From Fennellomyces sp. T-0311 (lineage: Eukaryota; Mucoromycota; Mucoromycetes; Mucorales; Lichtheimiaceae), in assembly GCA_025266875.1 (NCBI GenBank), contig JALLLT010000040.1, positions 62,001 through 126,000 of the forward strand: a DNA stretch of 64,000 nucleotides. The letters run 5' to 3'. The first letter of the stretch is position 1. Each line of letters begins with the position of its first letter. The position numbers were made by a program, and so were the translations under genes. Below the pieces are notes generated by a model, which was not told where the DNA came from, searched no databases, and worked only from the letters and a program-made list of their open reading frames with translations. Shown here piece by piece: positions 35,702 through 48,521 of the stretch.

Positions 35702-37095
35702 TTAGTTTCCGCTCGACTCGATGCTGCTCTGGATAAAAACTGCTGGTGCGATGCCAACTTGACGCCGAGCCATATCATATACTGTATAGAACGAGCGCAA
35801 AAACGTGTCTCCAAGAATGTATCTGGTTTCACTATCTTCTAATTGCTCGGCTGGCGTAATGCCAAACATGCACTCGCTTGCTTCTTCCGGCGTGGGGGCA
35901 TCAGCGGGAATAAGCATCTCACGAAGTGATACAGGCAGATGGAGTGGATTACTTGACTTTGATTCAAGGGCTGTGGCAATCGTAAACTCGATGGTGACTT
36001 CACTGGAAGCCAGTCCACAATCGATCTGGTACAGTCCATAGGTTTCGTTATATAGTTGGTTGGCATCAATTCCAGTGATAGACTCAACAATTTGTTCGGT
36101 AACGTTTCTTGGAGCGATTGAGAATGTGGAACCAGTGTCCAAGGTAAACCCTTCTCCTCGAGCAAAATCCAGATTGAATCCGGTTGAGGTTTTAATGCCA
36201 GTACCAGCCAGTGTCCATAATAGGTACTCTTCAAAGAGTTGTCCGGTTTCCTTGTCTGTTATGGTGTAATTGACCACTGGCGCATATGTCAATGAGCCGG
36301 TAAATTTTGATTCATCAATACCACCAAGCATGATTTCTCCCGAATACCCGTGTTCGAACAGGCTGTTAAGATAGACGGAAAAAATTGGCTCTGGAATAAG
36401 CTGGTTGTTTGCGAGATTGAATACCAAAGGAATGTCTAGATCATATCTCTCCGCCAGTCTTGTGGCTGGGAAACTAAAGCCAATAACACCATCGAAGCTA
36501 TCTTCATGTGGGACCGTTGGGATGATGCCGAAGGTTTCATTGACTAAACCAATGGTTTGGTTGAAAACAGTAAGATTGGTAAGAGTGATGGTTTCCTGAA
36601 AGTAATTGCCATTCGCCGCGCCCATGGCGTACTTGGACTGAAGCGGTACACCCATATCTCGAGCTGAGGTGGAAGCCGATACATCAAATCGCCCTGCTGT
36701 GCATTCGACTGGGTTGCAATCGGTCGATGGTACCCACAATGAAGGACTAAAGTAAACATATTTGTATGTTACGTCCAACGCTTTTTAAAGTTACTCAGTC
36801 AAACTATGTATACATGCCTTCCAGTGTCCAATACCAAATTAAACTTTTGTGCCGGTGTCCCGACGCCAACTTCAATCAGGTATGCTGTGCGGTAATTGTA
36901 TAGGCGTTCGACTCCGATTGTTGCAATCGAAGAGTTTTCCGATAAAAAGTGACGTTTCTCCATATAGAATGGTCTGTTTTGAGCACCCTGGAAGCGATGT
37001 GGATTTTGCATCAGAGAAAGTGTGATGGGTTGAATTGCTGCGGCAACTGTGGAAGTTACAGCAACCAAGGCAAGTCCAACTGCAGAAAGCAACAT
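35702..37095 (-). CDS. secreted pepsin-like aspartic protease, copy 1
   Basis: Two minus-strand exons, 37095-36818 and 36746-35702; 440 residues. Signal peptide MLLSAVGLALVAVTSTVAAA, a pro-region with basic residues (YMEKRH), then the pepsin fold: YLIEVGVGTPAQKFNLVLDTGS with the first catalytic Asp, SLWVPSTDC, FDGVIGFSF, EIMLGGID, and the second motif FTLDTGSTFS, then YILGDTFLRSFYTVYD. Several N-glycosylation sequons. The intron starts GC (AAG|GCATGT) where the tandem paralogue has GT. A minus-strand TATA (TATATATAAT) is at 37161-37170. The downstream Met was chosen as start because it begins the signal peptide in both copies. Confidence 0.9.
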
Positions 37096-38728
37096 GGTTC
37101 CAACGAATGTGTGGTAAGAATTTGTGACCTGAGGAGGTGGAAAAGAGCTAGAGAAACGCAATTATATATACTGACAGCGCGTTTACGGTTCTGATACCGA
37201 TCCAGTCTTGCGGACCCGTCACTCACATCTCGTCAAACTTAATTTGCCAAAGATAAAGTTTCGTTACCGACATTGTTAGTAGGTACAAAATAAGCTTAAC
37301 CGTGTATTCGGTTGACAGTAGAATTGTCTGCCACGTTCGAACGCTGAATATAATCAATTCGCTAAATAATTTCTAAACTTCTATCACCTGTGAGTATCCA
37401 ATTGATGATGTCTGTGGCGGAAAGCACAAGTCTGTCATCTTGAAGAAGTGCATCCCGAATTTCTGGGGTTCCGGTTGGTACCACTGTATGCCACCGTAGG
37501 TTCCGTCTTTTTTTCCCGTAATTGTCTTGCTTGTGTTACAGATAGCAGTAACAATGTGCTAATATTCTTTTCTGGCAATATGTCTATAAATATTTTTCGG
37601 CTTAAAGAAAGTAAGAATCCGAGATTCTGGATAGACCTAAAGCATTATGTCACATCGGATGGTACTTGATCTGAAGGCGAACCGGTGGTTAATTCATCGC
37701 TATGCACAAACCGTTTAGTTGATTTTGGTTAATACAGTCGTTACTACATATTTTTTAAAGTTTAATTTATCTAAAGAGTGCTGTAATAAAATACTATGAT
37801 TGCCTATAATTTGGAGACAATGTCAAAGCAATGATAAAGGTCCCAGTCAAAAACATGTACTGGAGTGTTCCCACGCACAAAAATGGCCGTCGTATGGCAT
37901 TATAAATAGTACTACACTGTAATTGCTTGAGTATTCGTATCATTTGTAAACAAAAAAACTGCAAAGTTGATTTCCTAGTGTTACAACGTAGCCGTCAGAT
38001 CACCCAGCACTACTCTTCAGTTTTCTATCCTGTGCGCATATACATTGGTGTATCTGGATATACTTACCCCATTTATCTTCTGAGAACATCACGGGTTTAA
38101 TCGTGTAGCTTCAGGATAGCAATGTTTGGCATACTCTCTGGCCGCTACCAACAAGGGAGCCCTAGCTTCCTAATCCGTTGGAGGGCACTCCAGAGAGCCA
38201 TCCAACGATTATCAGGGCTGATGGTTCACTCAATTTGGTAAGTGTTACAGCCTTGCTTTTCAAGATTCCAATCCTCAATATGGGTGGGCCCAATGGCAGG
38301 CTAAACGCCATGAGAGTACTTTGGATCTGGCTCATGCCGTGGAACCTCTCACAAGTGTTCATTGGTTAAAAATATAAAAACGAGGGTGCGTAGTACCATG
38401 CGTACGCCTATATACAAATAAGTAAGAACACTGAGACTAATAAGAGCATATAAATGTACTGTTCAATAGCTATTGTCGACAGCCAGTAAGTGCTGCGACG
38501 TATGACCATAGTATTCTTAAAACTGCTTTCCCTCCATTGCTGACGCACATAGCTTTATTTTCTTGTAGCTACGTATAAAGTTTTAAGGAAAAGAGACAAA
38601 GCCCTCATTCATATACAGATCTTCAATAACAAAAAGCCTAAATAGGAAATTCCGAGAGAGGATTGACATGGGCACAAAAAAGGTATATGGCGCGTCATGG
38701 CTTAGTGCGTACTCGATCCGCTGCTTTA
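37096..38728. other. spacer between the two protease genes
   Basis: AT-rich, 1.6 kb, without a supportable gene. A plus-strand frame at 37448-37669 and small frames at 38162-38369 show no family traits. The first 100 bases hold the promoter of protease copy 1. Confidence 0.45.
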
Positions 38729-40075
38729 TTAGGCACCAAAGATTGCAGGTGCGATACCAACTTGACTTTGAGACATATCGTACACTGTATAGAGCGAACG
38801 CAATACCGAATCCCCAAGAACATATCTACTTGAACTAAATGTAATAGGCATTGCTGCAATACCAAGAATACATCCTGATGTTGCCTGTTCTGGTGTAACG
38901 CCAACTTGGTTGGGAATGAGCATCTCACGAACTGATATGGTAAGATTGAGCGGATTACTTGACGGTGATTGAAGATCTGTGGCGACTGTAAACTCGATGG
39001 TTTCATTACGGGAAGACAATCCACAGTCAACGTGGTACAACCCAGTAGATTTGTCATATAGTTGCTGTGAATCAACACCAGCAATCGATTGGGCAATTTG
39101 ATCGGTAACTTCCTTTGGACCATACGACAGCGTAGCGCCAGTGTCGAGGACAAAATTTTCCACCTTGTCAAAGCTTATATCCAACCCTGTCGATGTTTTA
39201 ACACCGGTACCGCCCAAAGTCCAGTAAACATATCCTCGGAAGGGCAATCCAGTGGTTCTGTTACGCATTACGTAAGGGACCACAGGTGCGTAGGTCAACG
39301 AGCCAGTATATTTTGATTCATCGATGCCACCAAGCATGATTTCTCCCGAGTATTGGTGTTCAAACTGGCTGTTGAGATAGATGGAAAAAATCGGTTCAGG
39401 AATGAGTTTCTTGTATGCGAGACCAAATACAAAAGGAATGTCGGCTTCGTATCCCTTCAAGTAGTTCATACCAGGGAAACCAAAACCAGCAATTCCATCT
39501 TGGCGACTTGATGATGGTTTTTTTGGAAAGATCCCGGAGGTTTCATTGACCAGAGCAATACTCTGGTTGGAGATGGTAAGATTGGCCACTGTCACAGTTT
39601 CCAGAAAGTAAGTGCCCCTTGCATCACCGATGCCGTACTTGATATTGAAAGGCATATCCGTTGCTTGACCTGAGGTTGAAGCCGATATGTTAAATCGACC
39701 CATTGTACAGACGGATTTGCTACAGTCGGTCGAGGCCACCCACGTTGTACCACTAACAGAAACATATTTGTATGTTAAACCAGCGGTTCTTTAAGTTTGT
39801 CTCATCATATCAGGTACTGTACATTACCTTCCAGTATCCAATGTCATATTAAACTTTTGTGGAGGAGTTCCAATTCCCAGTTCAAACATGTACCCTGTAC
39901 CTCCATAGTTGTATAGGCGCTCAATTCCAGTTGGAGGGATTTCAATATAGGATTCTCCAAATAGAGCGTCATGGCTCTTTGAGTTTCGTATGATAGGAAT
40001 AATAATGGGCTCGATGGCCATGACAACGGAAGAGGTCACTGCGGCTAGAGCAAGTCCAATAGTAGATAGTAACAT
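38729..40075 (-). CDS. secreted pepsin-like aspartic protease, copy 2
   Basis: Two minus-strand exons, 40075-39828 and 39752-38729; 423 residues. Signal peptide MLLSTIGLALAAVTSS, short pro-region, YMFELGIGTPPQKFNMTLDTGS with the first catalytic Asp, TTWVASTDC, DGIAGFGFPG, EIMLGGIDESKYTGSLTYAPV, and second motif FVLDTGATLS, then YVLGDSVLRSLYTVYDMSQSQVGIAPAIF. It shares intron position, orientation and long identical blocks with copy 1, so the pair arose by tandem duplication. Copy 2 has a normal GT donor. Broad secreted proteolysis is the likely role. Confidence 0.9.
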
Positions 40076-41905
40076 GGTTTCAAAAATTGGAGGACAAAGG
40101 GTGTAATAAGGAGCTAGAAAACGCGAATAAATAGGCACAGCGTATTTAAGAATGGGCTTGAATGCTTTTACTGTACTGCAACTGCAATAACGCTAACGGC
40201 AGTAATCGGGTCATACCGAACTTGTTCCAAGATATTATTAAATTTTGATTACAAAAGCCGGTCTTCCACTATTAATTTCATATGAGAAATAGCTTTCATG
40301 ATACCACCCATAGCATTATTAAGCATTTTGGTTATTATATATCAAACCGATAACTTTCAAACTCTCGTGCGTTAATTGGAGAATATGGCTTGAACCTACC
40401 AGTGCAAACAATTCCACATGGACAGTATTATACTCGCGGTGGCCTACTACGGCTACATACTTGCGCAAAACCCCTTTACTGTTACATTTGGTGTGGATTT
40501 TAATATGTGAAGCTCGGCACATCGTCCGGTGGAGGCCTAATATGGGCTTCCGCAGCACGAAATAAAAATTCTAAAGTTTCTCTCCTATAGTATCCAAAGG
40601 ATATAATATATATAAGCAATACAGTGATACGAAAAGCACAGATCTATTTTGATGAAGTAAATCCAAAATTTCCGGGATTTCGATATCAGTGCAGGTTTGC
40701 GCTAGACTCGGCTCTCTTCTGCATAATATTATGCGTGCATTATCGGTTAACATTGACAGTGCATCATATTTTTCTACTAGCTAATTTTGATGGCAGCAAC
40801 GGATAAAGAAGTATCTACCATCACCATATATGAAATCTCAAAGATACATTATTCAAGGAGTGACATGTGCAGATCTCTGCCGTCTTTAAGAAAAAGTGGC
40901 CGCTGCCGGTCATGTATGTCATGTTTTTATCAGACTTGATGCTGACGTGAATATCTCCATTATGAAGTATTTCTTACCAACCAAAGACGTACATGCGTCT
41001 TCTATAATACGTGCGTACTCAACTAAGTCAGTGAGATATCTATATTAAAGCCTTAAAAACAAATACAAATTAAGTTTTTCTTCTGATTTTTTGGTTCTAG
41101 CTGCACTTCTTTCCCGTTCGTACTCTCTTTTCTCTATCGTTCCAGTCAGCTATGTTTCGCTTCAATCTTACCTCATAAACCTACTGGTTAAAATATACCT
41201 TTTCTCAAGGGATAGATAAGTCACCAATAGTCCCGCTATATAACTTTCCCAGAAGGTACTGAATAGCAGACATGGATGCAAAGTGAAGTTGCTTTTCGGT
41301 GCCGTGTAGAGACTAATAAATAGTATCATAAATGTGTTTGTAATTCGGCAACGTCCGTTCGTTGCTTAGTAGCAGATGGTAGAATTGCATATGTAAGAAT
41401 GCGATGCTCGATATTAATATGAAATAGGGGCACGCACGAAGCAAACAGGTCAAATATCGTCGGTACGGAAGATGTCGGCCAGTCCCTCCTTTTCAGGTCT
41501 AACTGTCGTAATACAATTAGGCAATACTAACGTACCGACATTTTGTTGCAACACCAACGACGCAAATGTTGAAAGCAGTATAAATTTCAATTTTGCTCTC
41601 CCGCGCGCAACAATAACGATGGGCTGTTGATTGTCTTGCAAACCGAGCTGAGCAAGATGATACAAGACATATCACGTGGGAGCAGGCTTAAACACGTACG
41701 AAACGGATGATTACAAAGAAATCTATTTGTAGTGTGCAGGGGAAAGGAGTTTACTATATAAAAAAGGCCAGTAGCACCAAAAACATACATAAGATTTGGC
41801 TGCGCCTTGGAGCTGTGGGTCTGAACGCGACCGTCCTTTTAACCGTAAGTTGCTGAGCGGGAAAAATCACACAAGCCGACGAACGCTTCTTCTGTTTCCA
41901 CTTTC
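40076..41905. other. intergenic region
   Basis: AT-rich, 1.8 kb. A 72-codon minus-strand frame (41450-41665) lacks an ATG. The final 100 bases are the leader of AKR1. No repeat or RNA gene was seen. Confidence 0.45.
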
Positions 41906-44307
41906 ATGTCTTCCGAAGCTGCCCGCCGCGAAGATAAGCGTCCACTGCTTTCCGAAGAAGACAGCAATGCGCCCAAGCAGCCTTCGCCTGCGCAGCCTGT
42001 AGCCGCAGTCTCGGGCGATCAGGCAACCGCTCAACTGACACACGACGGTCCTGAAGGTATTTCTGCATAACGATGCTTGGCAATAACTGAAAGATACCAT
42101 CCACCTTGGAAAGCAATGACCATATTCGATGCTGCACAGCGAGGATCGTTTCATGCCATTCAATACTTGCTAGACAACAAGAAGGCCTCGGTAAACGATG
42201 TCGACGCTCAAGGAATCACGCCGCTCCATTACGCTGCACTTAATAATCACGACGTCTGCGCAAAGTACCTGATCGATCGAGGCGCAGTGGTAGATCAGCC
42301 CGGTGGCGATTTGAAGGCAACGCCTCTTCACTGGGCTACACGGTATATTTTAAGTGGTCAAAATCATCCATTCGCTGATACGTCTTTAATACCAGGAACG
42401 GTAAACTGGCCACGGTGCATCGACTGATCAAAGAAGGGGCCAATCCAGCTTTGAAGGATGGGCAAGGATTCAATGCGCTTCATCTGGCTGTGCATTCATC
42501 ACATGCGGTGCTGGTGATGTATTTGCTGTACTTGGGAATGGATGTGGATGCGGCGGACAACGTGGGTGGCCACACACCACTCATGTGGGCGGCGTATCAA
42601 GGCGAAGCGCTCACCACGGATCTGTTGTTACGGTTCGGGGCCAGCGTCTCGGTGGTAGACAATTCCAAACTGACACCGCTCCATTGGGCCGTGGTCAGAG
42701 GCAACAAGATGTGTGTGCGGAAAATGCTCGAGTACGGTGCAGATGCCAATGCCAAGGACCAGTCGGGCAAGTCGGTCATGGACTTTGTGAAGGAAAAGAA
42801 GCTCGAACGGGTATGGAATCGGGCCGTGCTTGAGTTTGATGTGCATGCAGAAGGGAATCCGACAATGCAGCCGAGAGTGGGTCGATATCCCGGCTCCAAG
42901 GGTCGGCCCATGGCAAAGGTACAGATGAGTTGGCGCCGGTGATGGAGGCGGCTACTGATACCCTTATAACAGCGCACCATCAACACCATCGTGTACTTTC
43001 TGCCGTTCATTGTCCTTGCAATGGTGCTGAAGACACTCAGTCTAGTACCATGGTATGCAGGCTTGCCACTCGCGCTTCTCCAGTTCGTCGGAATGCACGT
43101 CAGCATCATTAAATACCTGATCCCGGCACCAAGTCACGATGCGTTATGGAAGACGCCTTACTTTTCGTGCATCTTCCAGGCATCAGCGTTCTGGGTGTTT
43201 GTCACATGGCTCACACCCGTCGTCATGGGTAGGGATAGCATGTTGGACGTGTTCGAGATGACTCAATCGAATGTTTGTAGGGGCATCGCATATGTTACTG
43301 ACTAATCTGATTTTCGTCACTTGCTTTGTGACCGCAATGTACGGCTTCTATCGAGCTGTCATTGCCGACCCCGGTTTCATCGACAACAAACTGCCACGCG
43401 AGGCACAGCAAGCTGCCGTATTTGAGTTGGCGGAGGAGCAAAAGCTGGACATCCGACACTTTTGCATGACATGCTTGGCCAAGAAGCCATTGCGATCCAA
43501 GCACTGCAAGGTCTGCAACCGCTGTGTGGCACGATTCGATCAGTAAGTTCCAAATATTTGTGGTGATACAAGTGTCAATTAAACGCAATGCAGCCATTGC
43601 CCGTGGATTTTCAACTGCATCGGTGTACGGAACCATCGACCGTTCATGATCTTTGTCGCCAACATGGTAGTGGCCATCATCACGTTCCTGATACTTGTTG
43701 CCGAATGTAAGTAAAGCGGCCCAAAGATTGCACCATGTTATTAAACAACGGGATAGATTATGCAACCCAAGCCCCAGTGTCCTTGAACAAGGATCCAGCA
43801 TGCCTCCTTGGTGACACACTATGCAGTTATTTCGCATACGACACATGGACAATCTCACTGGCGGTCTGGGCTGCTTTGCAACTTTCATGGTCTGTCTGTT
43901 TGCTATGCGTCCAGACCTACCAGATCGCGGTGGCCACAACCACCAATGAGAGCGCCAATGCCAACCGTTACTCGTACATGAATCAACAAGATCCTGGTAT
44001 GATGACCCAGATGGCTGTTGGTGGAAGCATGGCCGGAAGCGACGGCCCGAGCGCAATCGGAGGACATGGACACCAGCATACCGGTTTCTGCCCATGTCTG
44101 CAGCTCTTTGCCGGTGCAAGAGCACTCCATAAGCAGCGCGCCAGCCGGCGGCCGGGGTCAAGACGCGCCAACGTGTTTGATCAGGGCTGCTGGACAAACT
44201 GTATCGAGTTTTGGTCTGATGAAAAAGACGGAAAATTCAACTGGTTTGAAGTGTATGATACAGAAAATATGAATACGCGCAAACTGCCAGAGCCAATGGA
44301 TGTTTGA
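41906..44307 (+). CDS. AKR1: Akr1-type ankyrin-repeat DHHC palmitoyltransferase
   Basis: Seven exons (41906-42056, 42114-42342, 42396-42918, 42973-43228, 43281-43542, 43594-43706, 43757-44307); 694 residues. It attaches palmitate to cysteines of cytosolic proteins at Golgi/endosomal membranes. About six ankyrin repeats ([56 protein letters not shown]) occupy residues 60-290. Paired TM segments follow, then the cysteine-rich domain [21 protein letters not shown] and DHHC at 473-476, split by an intron between the two His codons, then TM segments and a cytosolic tail with a His/Gly stretch. DHHC here differs from the DHYC of yeast Akr1. Confidence 0.93.
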
Positions 44308-47194
44308 TATACCCCCCTCCCTTTCCGCATCTGTCTATATTTGTTTGATGAATAAGAAAATGTAAACTATTTTTATGTCGATACAATCTCATTGTTGGGA
44401 TCTGCTGGAATGCTTCCTGCCAGAGAGCACTTGGAATAGCCAGCATTCGCCTTGACAGGACTACTCACATTGTCTGGGTGGATGACAACGACAGCGAGTT
44501 AAAATAACATGATATTAATGGATCAGGTACAAATTGTACTTACTATAGAGCTTGTTAAACAATTGGGTATGCCACGTACAAAATATGGAGATTTGCCATG
44601 GAACGGCTGTTGTTACAGTTATAACGATAAATGATGGGAATATTTCACCATTGTATGTCTAATGCAATATGGTGATTGTACAAATATTTGAGTGTGGCAT
44701 TATATGGTTTATACTCATTGATATATGTGTAATTCCACTAAGTAGTTTCGCTACTTTTCCAATATAAACAAAGAAGCAAGAGAATATGTGTCTACTTTGT
44801 AAGATACCCATTCTACCCCTAATAGTCACGTTAATCGAAATGGCTTCTCTAACGCACAAACTGACGATTCTAGGTACAATATCGCCCTTTATGAGATTAC
44901 CTGTAACTGTGCTATAATTTATGATATTATTGGCTATGATCGCGGCGGCTATCTCTGTCGTTCCATGTCACTGGGCCGAAACTCACCTAGTCTATCTGCG
45001 CTAACTTTTCTTTTATAGCCACTTCGTCAAGTCATTTGAAGGTCAAGTACCAGACAAAAGTGGCGATGCTATTCCTGATACGCCCATTGTCACTCGTGTA
45101 ACCTCGTCTGCTGTCTACGTACGATCTGTTTGCTATCTGCAGCCTGAACCGGCAATGCTTATGCGCTCGCTTTCAGGACCTGCTGGTCTACAGCTTATTC
45201 CAGCCGCTATACCTCGTCATACTACTTACCTTCTTCAACGTCAGTTTTCACTGGAGGAGCTTCTCGACGATGAGTTGGAAGAGTCATACTTGCACAAGCC
45301 TCTTATGATGCTAACAATGAGTACCAAACAACGAGCATGACTTCCATCGCGGTAAAAATGGAACTATCTAGGAAGTTGCATTAGAGTTTTTACAAACGAT
45401 ATACCGAGCATCCCTTGTCTTTTTATAGAGAACATCGGAAAGGTAGACCTTTCTGTTCGTTACTGACAGATTCGCTGAGGGAATAGCGTGTATAGCATTA
45501 AGACCACTCCCGTTTCTTAGGTACCAAAGAATTGCCTACCTTCATTGTACAATATGTGCGTAAGCGAAGGCAGCAATATTAAACGCAGGCAAATGGCAAA
45601 TTATTGCGACATTACATGTAAAATGTAGCTCTTCTGTGCATTTTACATATATCTCTACAATATATAGTACTTCTTCATAGATCAAACACAAGTGAAAGAC
45701 GTTTAAACTATCAAAAACGACATATGATCCCTGTTAAAACACAATAAACAGCTCTCCAATATTTACACTTTTGAGTTGACCAGATAGTCCCACATCAATT
45801 ATTTTGCTAAATCTCCTTGTTTGGAGCACATGCTTTACCGGTGGGAATACGTTTTGTTCATTCGTACCGTCTTTTTTGGGCGTACGAAATAATTACCCAC
45901 GCGTCTGCATTTACGTATGCTTTTTCCAATAGGCTCTACTACGTCGACAATGTCGAGATATCGAATCTTCGCTCTCGAGTAATTTTTTTTGTATTGCAGA
46001 TATCACGGGCAAAACCGATTTTCTATTACTGATAGGTGATAGTGTCGAGATTTTGGCTATGTCTATGTATATCAGATAAACAACGTTTGAAACATTTCGT
46101 TCGTATTTGCAACTTTGACATAAAGGCCTTAAACGTTACTCCCTTGTAAAATGTTTACCCTACTACATGGCTTTTTTTAAGCAAAATCCTTGAAAGTTAC
46201 TTTGACAGGACGTCATGCTTACAAATCGACGATGACTAACAAATCGAACAATGACGTTTAATCTTTTGTGTCGCCAGCATATGAATAAAGTGTATGTACC
46301 ATCCCAAACCGAGACGTCATACTGAAATGTTTCGAACGGCATCTAGAAAAAAGTTTTTTTTTTGCGACCAGTTAAAAGAAGTAGGTTGAATAGCCGACAT
46401 TTGCGTGGGAGCAATTGATGTGGGGAAGGAGTGGGTTATTTCCCATGCTTCTAGTTCTTTGCAAGGCGCCTAATAGGATTCTATGCCTATGAAGTAGCAG
46501 ATCGGTCGGCGGCCGGGTTCGGAACAAAACATTGCCGTTGATCGAGATAGCTATGGAGAAATCTGATATGATGATGACAACGAAAACTAAAAACTGACGT
46601 GAGTTATGTGATGTGTGATACACAAAAGCTTAGTAATGTTGCGCGCAAAACTGAACCCATGCGAAATATGTTACGCTTCCCCTTCCTCCTTGCTTGTATT
46701 ACTAATTGTTTAAAAAGTTGACAAGTAGCCTATTTATATCGGCAAATCCATTGCTGCGATAAGGAAGAATGAAATGGCCGTGCACGGCCCCGTGGCGAGA
46801 ATATTTGGTCCGCGGATCGCCTCACGAATGTCAACGAAGAAATTGACTCATCGGTTGCGGAATTTGATTGGTCGCACGCCATTTTATGACTCCCAAGGAA
46901 CAAGAAAAAGATATATCGGATGTTGAATTGTTTTATAAACATATGGTTTTTTTTCTAAAGAATAAAGCCCTTGCAAGACAAAGAAAAGCGCACGTTTCTG
47001 GCAACGTGACATACCGAAACGTCTGGAATGAACTCACTTTGACTAGGAGGTTACATGGCCCATGTCTACGGCGCAGAAGTGTGGGACACAAGACGAATAG
47101 AATTGGATCATCTTCCCACGTTGACATTTATGGTAGTTTATAAACTATGAGTAACATTTCGTCCGAGGTGGCCCCTCCGCAACATCCGACAATC
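44308..47194. other. intergenic region with an orphan exon-like segment
   Basis: AT-rich, 2.9 kb. The only coding-like part is 45019-45340 (listed separately). Other frames, such as minus 46372-46623 and plus 46868-47143, show no support. Confidence 0.4.
45019..45340 (+). pseudogene. orphan last-exon-like coding segment
   Basis: After a convincing acceptor with branch site (GCTAAC…TTTTCTTTTATAG, ending 45018) a frame runs 107 codons to TGA at 45338-45340: …SFEGQVPDKSGDAIPD…, RHTTYLLQRQFSLEELLDDELEESY. Composition is protein-like, but no upstream exon with ATG could be joined. A short open stretch before the acceptor (GYDRGGYLCRSMSLGRN) may be the remains of one. Family unknown; probably the end of a broken gene. 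Confidence 0.35.
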
Positions 47195-47203
47195 CTATAA
47201 AAT
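47195..47203 (+). promoter_or_regulatory. TATA box of the Ecl1-like gene
   Basis: CTATAAAAT, about 75 bases before the ATG at 47277. It is followed by a pyrimidine-rich leader. Confidence 0.5.
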
Positions 47204-47276
47204 AGAAGGCAGATCATTCGATTGCTTATTACTCTCAACCTTTTCCACGAACTACTACAAGCTACTTTTTTTCAAA

Positions 47277-47580
47277 ATGGATCTCTCCTGGTGTATTATC
47301 TGCGACCGTCACTCTATTGAAGACAACGTAAGTTGACATGATTCTTACAACCTTTGTGCGAGCTTGTTGCTAACGTTATCGTGTTTAGTTATACTGCTCT
47401 GAAGCCTGCCGCATCAAAGACGCTCTATCTCAACAAACAACTCCAGTTCTTACAACGCCATTGTCGCCTCCATCTTCGCCTCTGCTTTCGTGTTATGGTC
47501 GCCACCACCACAAGGCGCCTGCTGCTTCGTACATTCCATCGCCACCCGGCTCACCTATCCTGTCCTACCTGGACTCTTGA
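47277..47580 (+). CDS. Ecl1-like (life-span regulatory factor family) small zinc protein
   Basis: Exons 47277-47327 and 47389-47580; 80 residues. MDLSWCIICDRH followed by LYCSEACRIKD gives a compact Cx2C…Cx3C zinc-binding unit typical of Ecl1/YGR146C-type fungal proteins. A Ser/Pro/Thr-rich tail ends in PSPPGSPILSYLDS. Ecl1 proteins respond to starvation and zinc status and affect chronological life span in yeasts; the role here is inferred. Longer frames overlapping the 3' part are other-frame shadows. Confidence 0.72.
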
Positions 47581-47891
47581 TAATGATCGTCGGAACTCGC
47601 TTATACTTATCTGCTGGACACCAACACCCCTCTCTGCGAATGCAAGCGACCTTTTCGAGGTCACCAAGCGACACCGCCCTGGACACCGCCGCAAGAAAAG
47701 GAAAAAAAATGACGCCCCGCTCTCTCCTTTTTTTTCTTCAGAGAAGAAAAGCGTTGAAAAAGGATAAAAGTTATTGTATACATAGCATGATATTTTTTTC
47801 TAGTCCGTCGTTTAATTGCACACGACGAAAATGTAATAATGAATCTATTGGTCTAAAAGCTGTGTATAAATGAATGGTACATGTCTATTAA

Positions 47892-48131
47892 TTAATTTCT
47901 GGTGTGGATGGGGTATAGCGGCTGGTGTTTGGTGTGGCACTTTCGGTTGGCAGGGCACATTTGCAGGTGCCATTGATGCCTGTCACGGGAACCGAATCCG
48001 ACGTCGCAATGAACACAGTAGTACCATTGACGTGCGTGGCCGAGCTGCTCGTAGTGAGGGTGATCTCCCGACAAGTTGAAGTGGCCAAGACGCTGTGAAA
48101 GGAGTGTGAGAAGGCCACAGTTATGGAGCAT
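47892..48131 (-). CDS. small C2HC zinc-finger protein
   Basis: Minus-strand frame of 79 residues. C39-x2-C42-x12-H55-x3-C59, with an aromatic Phe46 four residues after the second Cys (YYCVHCDVGF…HQWHLQMC), has the exact spacing of a C2H2-type finger with Cys as last ligand. The ATG is the first after a minus-strand TATA-like box (48221-48227), and codons end mostly in C or G. Another minus frame over the same bases (47888-48118) is Ser/Thr-rich but has no ATG. Function unknown. Confidence 0.5.
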   Translation of the reverse strand: MLHNCGLLTLLSQRLGHFNLSGDHPHYEQLGHARQWYYCVHCDVGFGSRDRHQWHLQMCPANRKCHTKHQPLYPIHTRN

Positions 48132-48521
48132 GGTGCTGAGCGGAAAAGGAAAGGAATGGGGAAAGGGCTACTGCGAGCGTGGTTGAGATGATGGTCCTCC
48201 AGATTGAACAGAGGGGGGGTTTATATACGGCTGGAACAAACACAGCGGCCGGACAATGCGCGTGTCTCAATGAATGCATAATATATTGCATTGGCCGGGT
48301 AACAACAAGGAGGCCTGTTGCTAGGCTTGCTTTTCACTTCCCTCATTTGTTTCGCGATCGGCTGGCTAATATACGGTTATCCTTATAGTTAAATTTGGAA
48401 CAAGGAGTCGTCATTGCACATACAAAAAATCCAACTTGTGTTTATAATGTTGATTTAATATGTATATATTTTTCTTCCCTGCCAACGAAGGCGAGCAGGA
48501 AGAAAAAGAACCAAGCCCAGC

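Noticed and set aside
41450..41665. 72-codon minus-strand frame with a hydrophobic stretch
   Set aside because: No ATG; a possible 33-base intron is too short to trust.
42597..43109. 170-codon minus-strand frame
   Set aside because: Antisense to AKR1 ankyrin repeat and TM exons.
43295..44197. 300-codon minus-strand frame
   Set aside because: Lies fully antisense to AKR1 exons that hold the DHHC domain; Cys/His-rich look comes from reverse reading. Shadow frame.
47354..47873. Two overlapping plus-strand frames of 137 and 127 codons
   Set aside because: They cover the Ecl1-like second exon in other frames and lack any family trait; the zinc motif fixes the real frame.
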